A stretch of 58,845 nt of DNA from Lawsonibacter sp. (GTDB taxonomy: Bacteria > Bacillota > Clostridia > Oscillospirales > Oscillospiraceae). Below are positions 52,264 through 58,845 of the stretch, piece after piece. The stretch lies in NCBI GenBank assembly GCA_022795855.1, contig JAAWHL010000003.1:1-58845 (forward strand), in the 5' to 3' direction. Numbering within the stretch: position 1 is the stretch's first letter; the number at the start of each line of letters is the position of its first letter. The notes under the pieces are model-generated. The model worked only from the letters and a program-made list of their open reading frames with translations. It was not told where the DNA came from and ran no database searches. The translations under genes and the position numbers were made by a program.

Positions 52264-52308
52264 AGCGGTTGACCTCCTGCTGCCGCGCGCCCGGCGCGGC
52301 TGTCTGTT

Positions 52309-52782
52309 TTAGAAATAAAGTCCGTTGTTCTCCAGCTCATCAATCAGGTCGCCCAGAATGTCCACGTTGTAGGGCGTGATAATGTAAGTAGAGATGGCCA
52401 CCTTTTTGATTTTGCCCTCGTTGGCATAGGCCACGCCGGACAGGAAGTCCAGCAGACGCCGGGCAATCTCCTTGTTGGTGGACTCCAGGTTCAGCACGAC
52501 GGTGCGCTTTTCCCGCAGGTGGTCGGCGATTTCGCTGGCGTTTTCAAAGCGCTCCGGCTTGACCAGCACCACCTGGAGCTGGGTGGTGGTGTGAATGTTG
52601 ACTACCTTGTTGCTGCGCCGGTCGGATTCCGGCGCGGGGGTGTTGTACAGCGTGTCCGAACGGGAGACGCTGCGGCGCTCGGTGACGCGGGGGGGCGCGG
52701 GCTCGAAATCGTCGTCGAAATCGTCATCATCCTCGTCCTCGTAGGGATGAGCCAGGCGCTTGAGTTCGTCCATAAAACCCAT
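52309..52782 (-). CDS. sepF: Cell division protein SepF
   Basis: FtsZ-binding ring protein of Gram-positives, 157 residues. N-terminal membrane-binding helix (MGFMDELKRLA), an acidic linker (YEDEDDDDFDDDFE), then the SepF core (VVLVKPERFENASEIADHLR, KRTVVLNLESTNKEIARRLL, DFLSGVAYANEG). Placed between yggS and divIVA, the standard order. Confidence 0.96.
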   Translation of the reverse strand: MGFMDELKRLAHPYEDEDDDDFDDDFEPAPPRVTERRSVSRSDTLYNTPAPESDRRSNKVVNIHTTTQLQVVLVKPERFENASEIADHLREKRTVVLNLESTNKEIARRLLDFLSGVAYANEGKIKKVAISTYIITPYNVDILGDLIDELENNGLYF

Positions 52783-52864
52783 GACAGTGATCCTCTCTTT
52801 TCCTTGGTATCATTTTTTTAACAGGTCTGAGCCTTGAACAAGGCCAAAGGGCATCCAGCCAGCC

Positions 52865-53575
52865 CTATGGCTGCGCAGTCCGCACAGGCGGGCGGGGGCC
52901 GAACAGGGCGGTTCCCACACGTACAAGGGTGGCCCCCTCTGCGATGGCGTCCTCAAAGTCGCCGCTCATCCCCATGGACAGGCAATCAATATATTGATTA
53001 TCGGACATTTTCGTTCTTATGTCAACAAAAAGCTGATACATTTCTGCAAAAAAATGCCGGCTGCCCCCAGGGACGGCGGAAATCGGGGGGATGGCCATCA
53101 GTCCGCGCAGGCGGATGTGCTCCATTCCGGCGGCGGCGCGGGCCATTTCCTCCGTCCGGCCGGGGTCGATCCCCCCCTTGCTGTCCTCCCGGCCGATGTT
53201 GATTTCCAGAAGGATGTCCTGGCGCACGCCCAGCCGGGCGGCCTGGGACTCCACGGTCTGGAGCAGGCGGAGGGAGTCCACCGAGTGGATGAGCGCCGCG
53301 CGGCCCACCACCTTGTTCACCTTGTTGGTCTGAAGGCGGCCGATAAAGTGGACCTCCGCGCCGGCGTAGGCCCCCTCCTCCAGATGGGCGGCCAGCTCCT
53401 GCACCCGGTTCTCTCCGCACACCGAAATCCCCGCGGCCACAGCCGCGCGGACGGCGGCGCAGTCCTGGGTCTTGGTGGCGGCGCACAGGGTAATTTCAGC
53501 CGGGGCCCGGCCCGCCGCCTCCGCGGCCCGGGCCAGACGGCGCTGTACCTCTCTCACACGTTCCTGAATATCCAT
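52865..53575 (-). CDS. YggS-family pyridoxal-phosphate homeostasis protein
   Basis: Binds PLP and keeps its level safe; no enzymatic turnover known. 236 residues. The PLP lysine is K35 in CAATKTQ; CGENRVQELAAH, HFIGRLQTNKVNKVV and SMGMSGDFEDAI are family motifs. Upstream of sepF in the same operon. Confidence 0.95.
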   Translation of the reverse strand: MDIQERVREVQRRLARAAEAAGRAPAEITLCAATKTQDCAAVRAAVAAGISVCGENRVQELAAHLEEGAYAGAEVHFIGRLQTNKVNKVVGRAALIHSVDSLRLLQTVESQAARLGVRQDILLEINIGREDSKGGIDPGRTEEMARAAAGMEHIRLRGLMAIPPISAVPGGSRHFFAEMYQLFVDIRTKMSDNQYIDCLSMGMSGDFEDAIAEGATLVRVGTALFGPRPPVRTAQP

Positions 53576-53674
53576 GGGCAGAATCCTCTCTCCGGGGTCT
53601 GTTTGAAGGGGGCGGTCCGCCTGAACAGCGGGCCCTTTGCCGCCGCGCCTCCCCGGTTTTTATAGCTTCATGCT

Positions 53675-53839
53675 CCAGTACTCCGCCAAGCCAGGGAATT
53701 GCATTTGCCTTTTGGCTGGATTTTCACACAATTTCGCTGCCGTCCTTGGTGGGCGCCAGACCACCGGCGTCCTCTGCCCTGTTCCGCAAAAATCCTGCTC
53801 AAAATTCAATTTTTAATTCCTAACTTGGCAGAGTACCGG
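53675..53839. repeat. Palindromic repeat element C
   Basis: Imperfect inverted repeat of about 165 bases. Outer ends CCAGTACTCCGCCAAG and, in complement, CCGGTACTCTGCCAAG. It continues inward with partial matches, centring near 53757. Its termini differ from elements A and B. It fills half of the 335-base gap between yggS and the HlyD-like gene; the rest holds the stem at 53840-53911. Confidence 0.7.
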
Positions 53840-53911
53840 GGCCTGTTTGAAAATTGTCAATACGCCCAACCGGCGGGTCTTTGGTCATATTTCCATTTTT
53901 CAAACAAGGCC
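53840..53911 (-). other. Stem-loop at the 3' end of the HlyD-like gene
   Basis: GGCCTGTTTGAAAA (53840-53853) pairs with TTTTCAAACAAGGCC (53897-53911, one base bulged), with 43 bases between, which contain an inner palindrome (CCGGCGGG region). It overlaps the first base of the gene's stop codon. Possible terminator. Confidence 0.5.
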
Positions 53912-55176
53912 TAGTATTGCAGCAGTTTTCCGTCGTACAGGTTGGTGGCCCGCACAATCACCTCGTCCCCCGGCCGCAGCGCCCGGCTGCCCTGGTCGGC
54001 GGAGCGTACCACGTAATGGTCGGGCCCCTCGGTCAGGATTTCCACCGCCTTGAACTCCGCCTTGCCGTTGGTGACGGTGTAGAGCCCCAGGGTGCTGACC
54101 TGGGTTTCCTCCTGGGTGGACTTGTCCGTCACGGTTGCTGTCTGCATCCGCAGGGCGGTCTTGGGCACCCTCAGACCGGTGTAGTACCGGAAGACCAGCT
54201 CCACCTGCTGCTCCCGCAGCAGGATGGTCTCGGCCAGATTCCGGGTGCTGGACAGCACCACGGCGCACCGGCCGTCCTCCTCGGGGCCCACCTGCTCCAC
54301 GCGCATGGTCACATCCAGGTTCAGGTCCCCGGAGAAGGCCGCGATGATGCTCTTTTCCTGGCTGAGGCGGCGGGCGGCCTCCCGGGGAAGGGCGGCGGCA
54401 AAGTACCACCGCCCGGAGGTGACCAGCTTGCCCGGGGTGCTCTCCGCGTTCTGCCGCAGAGAGGGCAGCACGTCCAGCTGGGAGGGGGTCAGCTCGAAGA
54501 CGGATTCCGGCGTCAGCACATATTCATAGCCGTCCACCAGGGCGGAAAAGGTCCCGGGCTGGGAGGCCGTCACATAGCTGGTGGAGCGGCCGGACTGGCT
54601 CCGCAGGAGCTGGTACTGCTCCACCAGCTCCTGGCGGCGCCGGGTCAGGTCCTCCAGGTTCAGGCCCTGGCCGTAGGTGTAATCCCGCTTCAGCACCCGG
54701 CTTTTCACCGTGAGCACCTGGCGCTCCAGCTGGGTGTAATCCCCGGCGGCGGAGGTCCCCCGCAGCTGTACCAGGGCCTGGAGGATGTCCTCGTCCAGCC
54801 GGGCGGTGGAGGCGCCGGCGTCCCCCTGGCCCAGGGCGAAATCCAGCACCGAGATTTCTCCGTTCAGGGCGTTCATCTCCTCCTGGAGGGCCAGGGCCTG
54901 GCTGTCCCGGTGGACCAGGGCCACGCTCTGGCCCGCGCCCACCTTTTCCCCCTCCCCCCGGGTGACATCCACAATGCCCGTCTGGGTGGGGAACACCTGC
55001 TCCTCCCGCACCAGCCACCCCGCGGCCTCCACGCCGTCCGAGGCGGTGAAGGCGTAGGCGTAGGTGGTGGTGAAGGGGTCGGTCATGCCCTGCCAGACGT
55101 AAACGCCCAGATAGCACAGCAGGGCCGCGGTCATCATAAGGATTACAAAGCGAATAAGGGCGTTCCCCTGTTTCAT
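53911..55176 (-). CDS. HlyD-family periplasmic-adaptor-like protein
   Basis: 421 residues. One N-terminal membrane helix (about residues 8-28, LIRFVILMMTAALLCYLGV), a biotinyl-lipoyl-like strand (WLVREEQVFPTQTGIVDVT, GEKVGAGQSVALV), a helical hairpin (about 95-200) and beta-barrel parts. Structure suits HlyD/membrane-fusion proteins. No ABC or MFS partner is adjacent. It lies upstream of yggS-sepF-divIVA in the same direction, an arrangement that recalls clostridial division clusters. Confidence 0.78.
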   Translation of the reverse strand: MKQGNALIRFVILMMTAALLCYLGVYVWQGMTDPFTTTYAYAFTASDGVEAAGWLVREEQVFPTQTGIVDVTRGEGEKVGAGQSVALVHRDSQALALQEEMNALNGEISVLDFALGQGDAGASTARLDEDILQALVQLRGTSAAGDYTQLERQVLTVKSRVLKRDYTYGQGLNLEDLTRRRQELVEQYQLLRSQSGRSTSYVTASQPGTFSALVDGYEYVLTPESVFELTPSQLDVLPSLRQNAESTPGKLVTSGRWYFAAALPREAARRLSQEKSIIAAFSGDLNLDVTMRVEQVGPEEDGRCAVVLSSTRNLAETILLREQQVELVFRYYTGLRVPKTALRMQTATVTDKSTQEETQVSTLGLYTVTNGKAEFKAVEILTEGPDHYVVRSADQGSRALRPGDEVIVRATNLYDGKLLQY

Positions 55177-55216
55177 GAGGTTCTCTCTTTCCTATGCAGC
55201 CCCCGGCGGGGGCGGG

Positions 55217-55453
55217 TTACGCCTCCTCACCCGCCGGACACAGGGGGATGGGGCGCTCGGGAACAATGGTGGAGATGGCGTGCTTGTAAATGACCATCTG
55301 CTTGCCGTCGCTGTTCAAAATGACGGTGAAGGAGTCAAAGCCGGTGACGTACCCCCGCATCTGATAGCCGTTCATCAGAAAAAGGGTGACGCAGCGGCGG
55401 TCCCGGCGGACCTGGGTGAGGAAGCTCTCCTGAAGATTGTTGGTTTTCTGCAT
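55217..55453 (-). CDS. hfq: RNA chaperone Hfq
   Basis: 78 residues. Sm1 ([20 protein letters not shown]) and Sm2 with the YKHAIS motif. Binds small RNAs and mRNAs. AAAGGAGTG precedes the ATG. It follows miaA, the common pairing. The C terminus is short, as in Firmicutes. Confidence 0.97.
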   Translation of the reverse strand: MQKTNNLQESFLTQVRRDRRCVTLFLMNGYQMRGYVTGFDSFTVILNSDGKQMVIYKHAISTIVPERPIPLCPAGEEA

Positions 55454-55545
55454 AAGTAAGCACTCCTTTTTTCTTTCAGAGGGCCTGCGGCGCGGACGGT
55501 CTGTCCCCGGCAGGCTCCCTGGGGCCTTTTTCGGCCTCTATGCCC

Positions 55546-56490
55546 TTATACTAAACCAAATTCTTCCATATATTCTGTCGAAGCAAGTACCGCAGCTGGA
55601 AAATCCGGCTCTTTTGCCCAAAAGTGCCAGCGAATTTCCTGATTCCGCTTAAACCAGGTCAGCTGGCGCTTGGCGTACTGCCGGGTGCGCAGCTTGATTT
55701 CCTCCGCCGCCCCGGTGGCGCTGCCGCCGGAGAGCATGGCGCGGGCCAGCTCCTTATACCCGATGGCCTGCATGGCCGTACAGGTCAGCGGAACGCCCCG
55801 GTCCAGCAGGGCCCGCACCTCGCCCTCCAGCCCTGCGGCCATCATGGCGTCCGTCCGCCGGTCAATCCGGGCCCACATGTCGGGGCGCTCCCGAAAGGCC
55901 AGGCCGATGATCAGCGCCTGATACCGGGGGGGAGCGGCCCGGCTCTCCCGGTTGTGCTGGGTGATGGTGCGGCCTGTCTGATACCACACCTCCAGGGCCC
56001 GGATGACCCGCTTCTCGTCGTTGGCGTGGAGCAGGGCGGCGGCCTCCGGGTCCACCGACTTCAGCTCCTTCCACAGGCTGACCGTGCCTGCCTCCCGGGC
56101 CCGCCGCTGAAGCTCGGCCCGCAGGGGGCTGTCCGGGTAGTGGGGGGCGAAGGTGCGCCCGGACAGCAGGGAATCCACATACAGCCCCGTGCCCCCCGCC
56201 ACAATGGGCAGACGGCCCCGGGCCAGAATATCCTCCACGCAGGCCCGGGCCTGCTCCACATACCGGGCCACGGAAAACTCTTCCCCCGGCTCGGCCACGT
56301 CCAGCATATGGTGGGGGATGCCCCGCATCTCCTCCCGGGTGGGCTTGGCGGTGCCGATGTCCATGGAGCGGTAAATCTGCATGGAGTCGGCGGACACCAC
56401 CTCCCCGCTGCACCGCAGAGCCAGCTCCACCGCCAGCCGGGTCTTCCCGGCGGCGGTCGGCCCCACCACCGCAAGAATCCTTTGCGCCAT
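55546..56490 (-). CDS. miaA: tRNA dimethylallyltransferase MiaA
   Basis: Adds a dimethylallyl group to A37 of tRNAs reading UNN codons. 314 residues; P-loop VVGPTAAGKTRLAVE (about 8-22), VSADSMQIYR, GTGLYVDSLL, and a C-terminal RQYAKRQLTWFKR. Stop lies 93 bases before hfq. Confidence 0.97.
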   Translation of the reverse strand: MAQRILAVVGPTAAGKTRLAVELALRCSGEVVSADSMQIYRSMDIGTAKPTREEMRGIPHHMLDVAEPGEEFSVARYVEQARACVEDILARGRLPIVAGGTGLYVDSLLSGRTFAPHYPDSPLRAELQRRAREAGTVSLWKELKSVDPEAAALLHANDEKRVIRALEVWYQTGRTITQHNRESRAAPPRYQALIIGLAFRERPDMWARIDRRTDAMMAAGLEGEVRALLDRGVPLTCTAMQAIGYKELARAMLSGGSATGAAEEIKLRTRQYAKRQLTWFKRNQEIRWHFWAKEPDFPAAVLASTEYMEEFGLV

Positions 56491-56517
56491 GCGCGTTCGC
56501 CTCCTGTCCTGCCGGCC

Positions 56518-57027
56518 CTACTGGTACAAAAAGCCGGCCTGCCTCAGCTGCTCCAGCACCCGCTCGTAGGCCTGCCGGTCCGGGCAGCGCAGGGTGTGGA
56601 GATGCACTCCGGCCGTCAGCTCGGCCAGGGGCTTGGCCTCGCTGGTGGCCACCTTGTCCAAAAACTGCCGCACATCATAGCGGGAGGCCAGGTGCAGCTG
56701 GCCCGTCAGCTGGCCGTACACCGGGTGCTCCACCACCACGTCCTCCACCACACAGCCGTTGTCCACCATGATTTCCAGCTCCCGGCCCATATCGCCGGGG
56801 GCGTGGAGGCAGGCCGCAGTGCGCAGAAGGCCGGTGGGCTCCCGGGGCAGAAGATACCCCCGGGGCGTGGCGGAGACCGCCAGGCCGCCGGCCCGAAGCA
56901 GGGCGATGTCTCCCACTATGATTTGCCGGCTGACCCCAAAGCGGGCCGCCAGGGCCCCGGCGGAAACCGGCTGCTCCGCCTGCTCCAGACAGCCGGCCAG
57001 CGCGGCGCGGCGCTGCTGCGCGTCCAT
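56518..57027 (-). CDS. niaR: NiaR (YrxA)-type niacin-responsive repressor
   Basis: Repressor of NAD biosynthesis or niacin uptake genes. 169 residues: an HTH (SAGALAARFGVSRQIIVGDI) and a C-terminal 3H domain with His in CLHAPGDMG, VEHPVYGQL and GVHLHTLRC. The ATG at 57027 follows GGAGGTG; a longer frame begins at 57093 without support. The sigma-A-like promoter at 57065-57093 drives it. Confidence 0.92.
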   Translation of the reverse strand: MDAQQRRAALAGCLEQAEQPVSAGALAARFGVSRQIIVGDIALLRAGGLAVSATPRGYLLPREPTGLLRTAACLHAPGDMGRELEIMVDNGCVVEDVVVEHPVYGQLTGQLHLASRYDVRQFLDKVATSEAKPLAELTAGVHLHTLRCPDRQAYERVLEQLRQAGFLYQ

Positions 57028-57064
57028 GGGAAACACCTCCGTCCTGAAAAAGGAAATCAACCCT

Positions 57065-57093
57065 ATTATAGCACAGCACAGCGGAAATGGCAA
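57065..57093 (-). promoter_or_regulatory. Sigma-A promoter of niaR
   Basis: Minus strand TTGCCA (57093-57088), 17-base spacer, TATAAT (57070-57065), about 40 bases from the niaR start. Confidence 0.75.
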
Positions 57094-57245
57094 CGCCGGA
57101 TATGCGGAGGGAAAAGCAGCCGGGAGGAAAGCGGCGCGGCAGGGATATCCTGCTCCGGAATGCCCGGCAGGGGCGCGTCCGGGCGGCAGGCGGGCGGAAG
57201 GATAAATATTTTGCGGAACAGGCGGAGGAAATCTGCGCTGCCCGG

Positions 57246-57274
57246 TTTACTTTTTCGCGGTTTCGCTGTATGAT
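57246..57274 (+). promoter_or_regulatory. Possible plus-strand promoter with dyad
   Basis: TTTACT, 17-base spacer, TATGAT. A dyad (GCGGTTTC ... GAAACCGC, 57258-57290) overlaps its -10, as an operator might. It faces element B and the xpaC-like gene. Confidence 0.35.
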
Positions 57275-57333
57275 ATAGAGCAGAAACCGCATATGGCCCA
57301 TCCGGAAGGGAATTCCCTTTCCGAGGAAAACCC

Positions 57334-57489
57334 TTAGAGCCTGTATCCACAACCTCAAACGTGCGCCCGGGCGGGACTTTTCCCGCCGCACAGTTGAAAT
57401 CCACCCAGGATTTCTGCGAAAATGCGCCTTGCCTGGCGGAAAAATTCCTCGTCCAGGCGTCATGTTCAGTTATGAATACAGATTCTTAA
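57334..57489. repeat. Palindromic repeat element B
   Basis: Imperfect inverted repeat of about 156 bases. Left end TTAGAGCCTGTATCCACAAC; right end, in complement, TTAAGAATCTGTATTCATAA. Same terminal pattern as element A; internal arms also share a TGGC(C)AAGGC-like block. It lies in the 542-base gap between niaR and the xpaC-like gene, where no coding sequence is supported. Confidence 0.75.
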
Positions 57490-57530
57490 TGAATTTTAAG
57501 AAAAAATCAATCGTATTTTTCACGTAATTC

Positions 57531-57539
57531 TGATATGAT
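57531..57539 (+). promoter_or_regulatory. Extended -10 promoter of the xpaC-like gene
   Basis: TGATATGAT: a TGN extended -10 with hexamer TATGAT, 30 bases before the ATG at 57570; no good -35 is seen. Confidence 0.45.
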
Positions 57540-57569
57540 GTACGGGATCAGGGAACAGGAGGCTTTGCT

Positions 57570-58845
57570 ATGGAACAGGACCCGCGCTACAACGGAGGCG
57601 ACCGTTACGGACGCAGCGGCAGCTCGCTGAGCGGCTGGATTATTCCAATTGTCATGCTTTTCATCTTTCCGCCGGTAGGCGTACTGCTGATTGCGCTGAA
57701 CCTGTTCGGCGGAAGCTGGGGCCGGGGCCGGCAGGTCCGGGGCCGGCACCCCTATTACACCCAGCAGCAGGGAGGACAGCCCATGGGGGCCCGCACTGCG
57801 GGGCAGACCAGCGCCTCCTATGAGGGCGGAGAGGCGGCGGCGCAGTCGGTGCCGACCGCTTCCAACAGCTACGCCTATCAGTACTCCTACGGCTACGGCA
57901 CCGCCGGCGAGGGGACGGAGCGGGGCGGCCGGAACGGCAAGGCCTCCAAACGGCGGAGCGTGCCGGGCCAGGATCCCCTGGCGCGCCAGAGCAAAAAGGC
58001 CAAGAATCTGATCGGGATCGGCGGCGCGGTCGCGGCGATTTTCGCCTTCGCGTCGGCTATGACCTTTGTCGATACCCTGAGCTGGGGCGGCTGGCGGTAC
58101 CTGCTGGAGGACATGCTCCCCCTGCTCACCTTCACCGCCGGCGGGGTGGGCGCCTGGTGGGCCGGAATGCGGCAGAAAAAGAAGCTGAGGCGCTACCGCC
58201 AGTATCTGGCCATGATAGGCCCCAAGCAGGCCGTCTCCATTTCCGCCCTGTCCTCCGCCATGGGCCGCTCCCCCGAAAAGGTGCGGGAGGATTTACAGGA
58301 CATGCTGGACGAGGGCTGCTTCCCTGCGGGCTATCTGGACTACGGCGGGGATATGCTGGTGCTGTCCGACGGAGGCCTGCGGGAGCGCCCCAAGCCCGAG
58401 CCGGAGCGGAAGGCCAAGCCCTCCCCCGGCGAGGAGGAGAACGCCGTCCTGGCGGAGATACGCGCCGTCAACGAGGCCATCGCCCACCCGGCGCTCTCCG
58501 CCCAAATCGACCGCATCGGAGTGATTACCGCCAAAATCTTCGACTACCAGAAAACCCACCCGGAGAAGTCCCCCCAGCTGCACAGCTTTTTGAGCTATTA
58601 CCTGCCCACCACCCTGAAAATCCTGCGGGCTTACGCCCAGCTGGAGTCCCAGGGGATTGAGGGCGCGAACATCACCGCCGCCAAAAAACGCATTGAGGGC
58701 ATGATGGACAAGGTGGTGGAAGGCTTTGAAAAGCAGCTGGACCAGCTTTTCCAGGGCGACGTGCTGGATGTGACCACCGACGTGCAGGTGCTGGAGCAGA
58801 TGCTGGGCCATCCCATTGAGGACTACCACCAGCTCGACGAGCTGG
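57570..58845 (+). CDS. XpaC-like membrane protein (3' partial)
   Basis: Runs off the right edge; 425 codons visible. ATG at 57570 follows AACAGGAGG. N-terminal membrane helix (about residues 25-45, WIIPIVMLFIFPPVGVLLIA), a Gly/Tyr/Gln-rich region, two further helices (about 150-190), a small winged-helix-like part (MGRSPEKVREDLQDMLDEG) and a C-terminal helical region HSFLSYYLPTTLKILRAYAQ typical of the XpaC family (named for 5-bromo-4-chloroindolyl phosphate hydrolysis; true function unclear). Confidence 0.82.
   Translation, partial: MEQDPRYNGGDRYGRSGSSLSGWIIPIVMLFIFPPVGVLLIALNLFGGSWGRGRQVRGRHPYYTQQQGGQPMGARTAGQTSASYEGGEAAAQSVPTASNSYAYQYSYGYGTAGEGTERGGRNGKASKRRSVPGQDPLARQSKKAKNLIGIGGAVAAIFAFASAMTFVDTLSWGGWRYLLEDMLPLLTFTAGGVGAWWAGMRQKKKLRRYRQYLAMIGPKQAVSISALSSAMGRSPEKVREDLQDMLDEGCFPAGYLDYGGDMLVLSDGGLRERPKPEPERKAKPSPGEEENAVLAEIRAVNEAIAHPALSAQIDRIGVITAKIFDYQKTHPEKSPQLHSFLSYYLPTTLKILRAYAQLESQGIEGANITAAKKRIEGMMDKVVEGFEKQLDQLFQGDVLDVTTDVQVLEQMLGHPIEDYHQLDEL

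Noticed and set aside
1-58845. tRNA, rRNA or CRISPR array
   Set aside because: No cloverleaf, rRNA segment, or regularly spaced short repeats with unique spacers were found by reading.

Overview
The window is a GC-rich segment of a motile low-GC-clade Firmicute (class Clostridia). The gene content and order fit a gut Oscillospiraceae-type genome (Flavonifractor, Oscillibacter or Intestinimonas relatives); that placement is inferred, since no rRNA is present. Supporting signs are a FliY-type switch protein, CheC/CheD/CheV chemotaxis, FliW-CsrA control, the sepF-divIVA cluster and SLH-domain surface proteins.

Layout. (1) 1-13004, plus strand: a flagellar export and chemotaxis operon, fliY (5' truncated)-cheY-fliO-fliP-fliQ-fliR-flhB-flhA-fliA(sigma-28)-two FlgF/FlgG rod genes-cheC-cheD-cheV-a degenerate EAL/HDOD gene. 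(2) 13204-14708, minus: a ComFB-domain protein and a ParA/Soj ATPase. (3) 14891-18476, plus, behind a sigma-28 promoter: fliD (unusually large), fliS and a small FliT/FlgN-like gene. (4) 18569-26811: a C39-like exported protein, an FtsE-like ATPase, a chemoreceptor, an FtsA-like protein with its membrane partner, and an orphan ClpB-like AAA+ ATPase. (5) 27021-37606, minus: two late flagellar/chemotaxis runs, cheA-cheW-cheR-cheB and flgM-flgN-flgK-flgL-yviE-fliW-csrA-yjfB, each headed by a sigma-28-type promoter. (6) 37710-50299, plus: a FliK-like/FlhB2 pair, a PilZ protein, two giant secreted SLH proteins and a second PilZ protein. (7) 50299-58845: a SpoU-family RNA methyltransferase, divIVA, sepF, yggS, an HlyD-like protein, hfq, miaA, niaR and a 3'-truncated xpaC-like gene.

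How it works together. The export gate, switch and CheY are encoded with their sigma factor. FlgM (anti-sigma-28) sits in a sigma-28-promoted operon with the hook-filament junction genes, so export of FlgM through the gate encoded upstream would release FliA. FliW-CsrA adds post-transcriptional control of filament protein. CheA/W/R/B with CheC/D/V form a Bacillus-like adaptation system. Two PilZ proteins flank the two large surface proteins, and a ComFB domain and a degenerate EAL protein lie nearby, which points to cyclic-dinucleotide control linking swimming to surface structures (inference).

The most unusual points are three tandem copies of a CheY-binding-like peptide in the FliY linker, the ParA/ComFB pair inside the flagellar region, an FhlB2-type protein without the NPTH cleavage motif, five tandem repeats of about 115 residues in an SLH protein, and long imperfect palindromes in three intergenic regions, two of which share termini. 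No flagellin gene, flhF or flhG lies in the window, and no tRNA, rRNA, CRISPR array or insertion sequence was seen.
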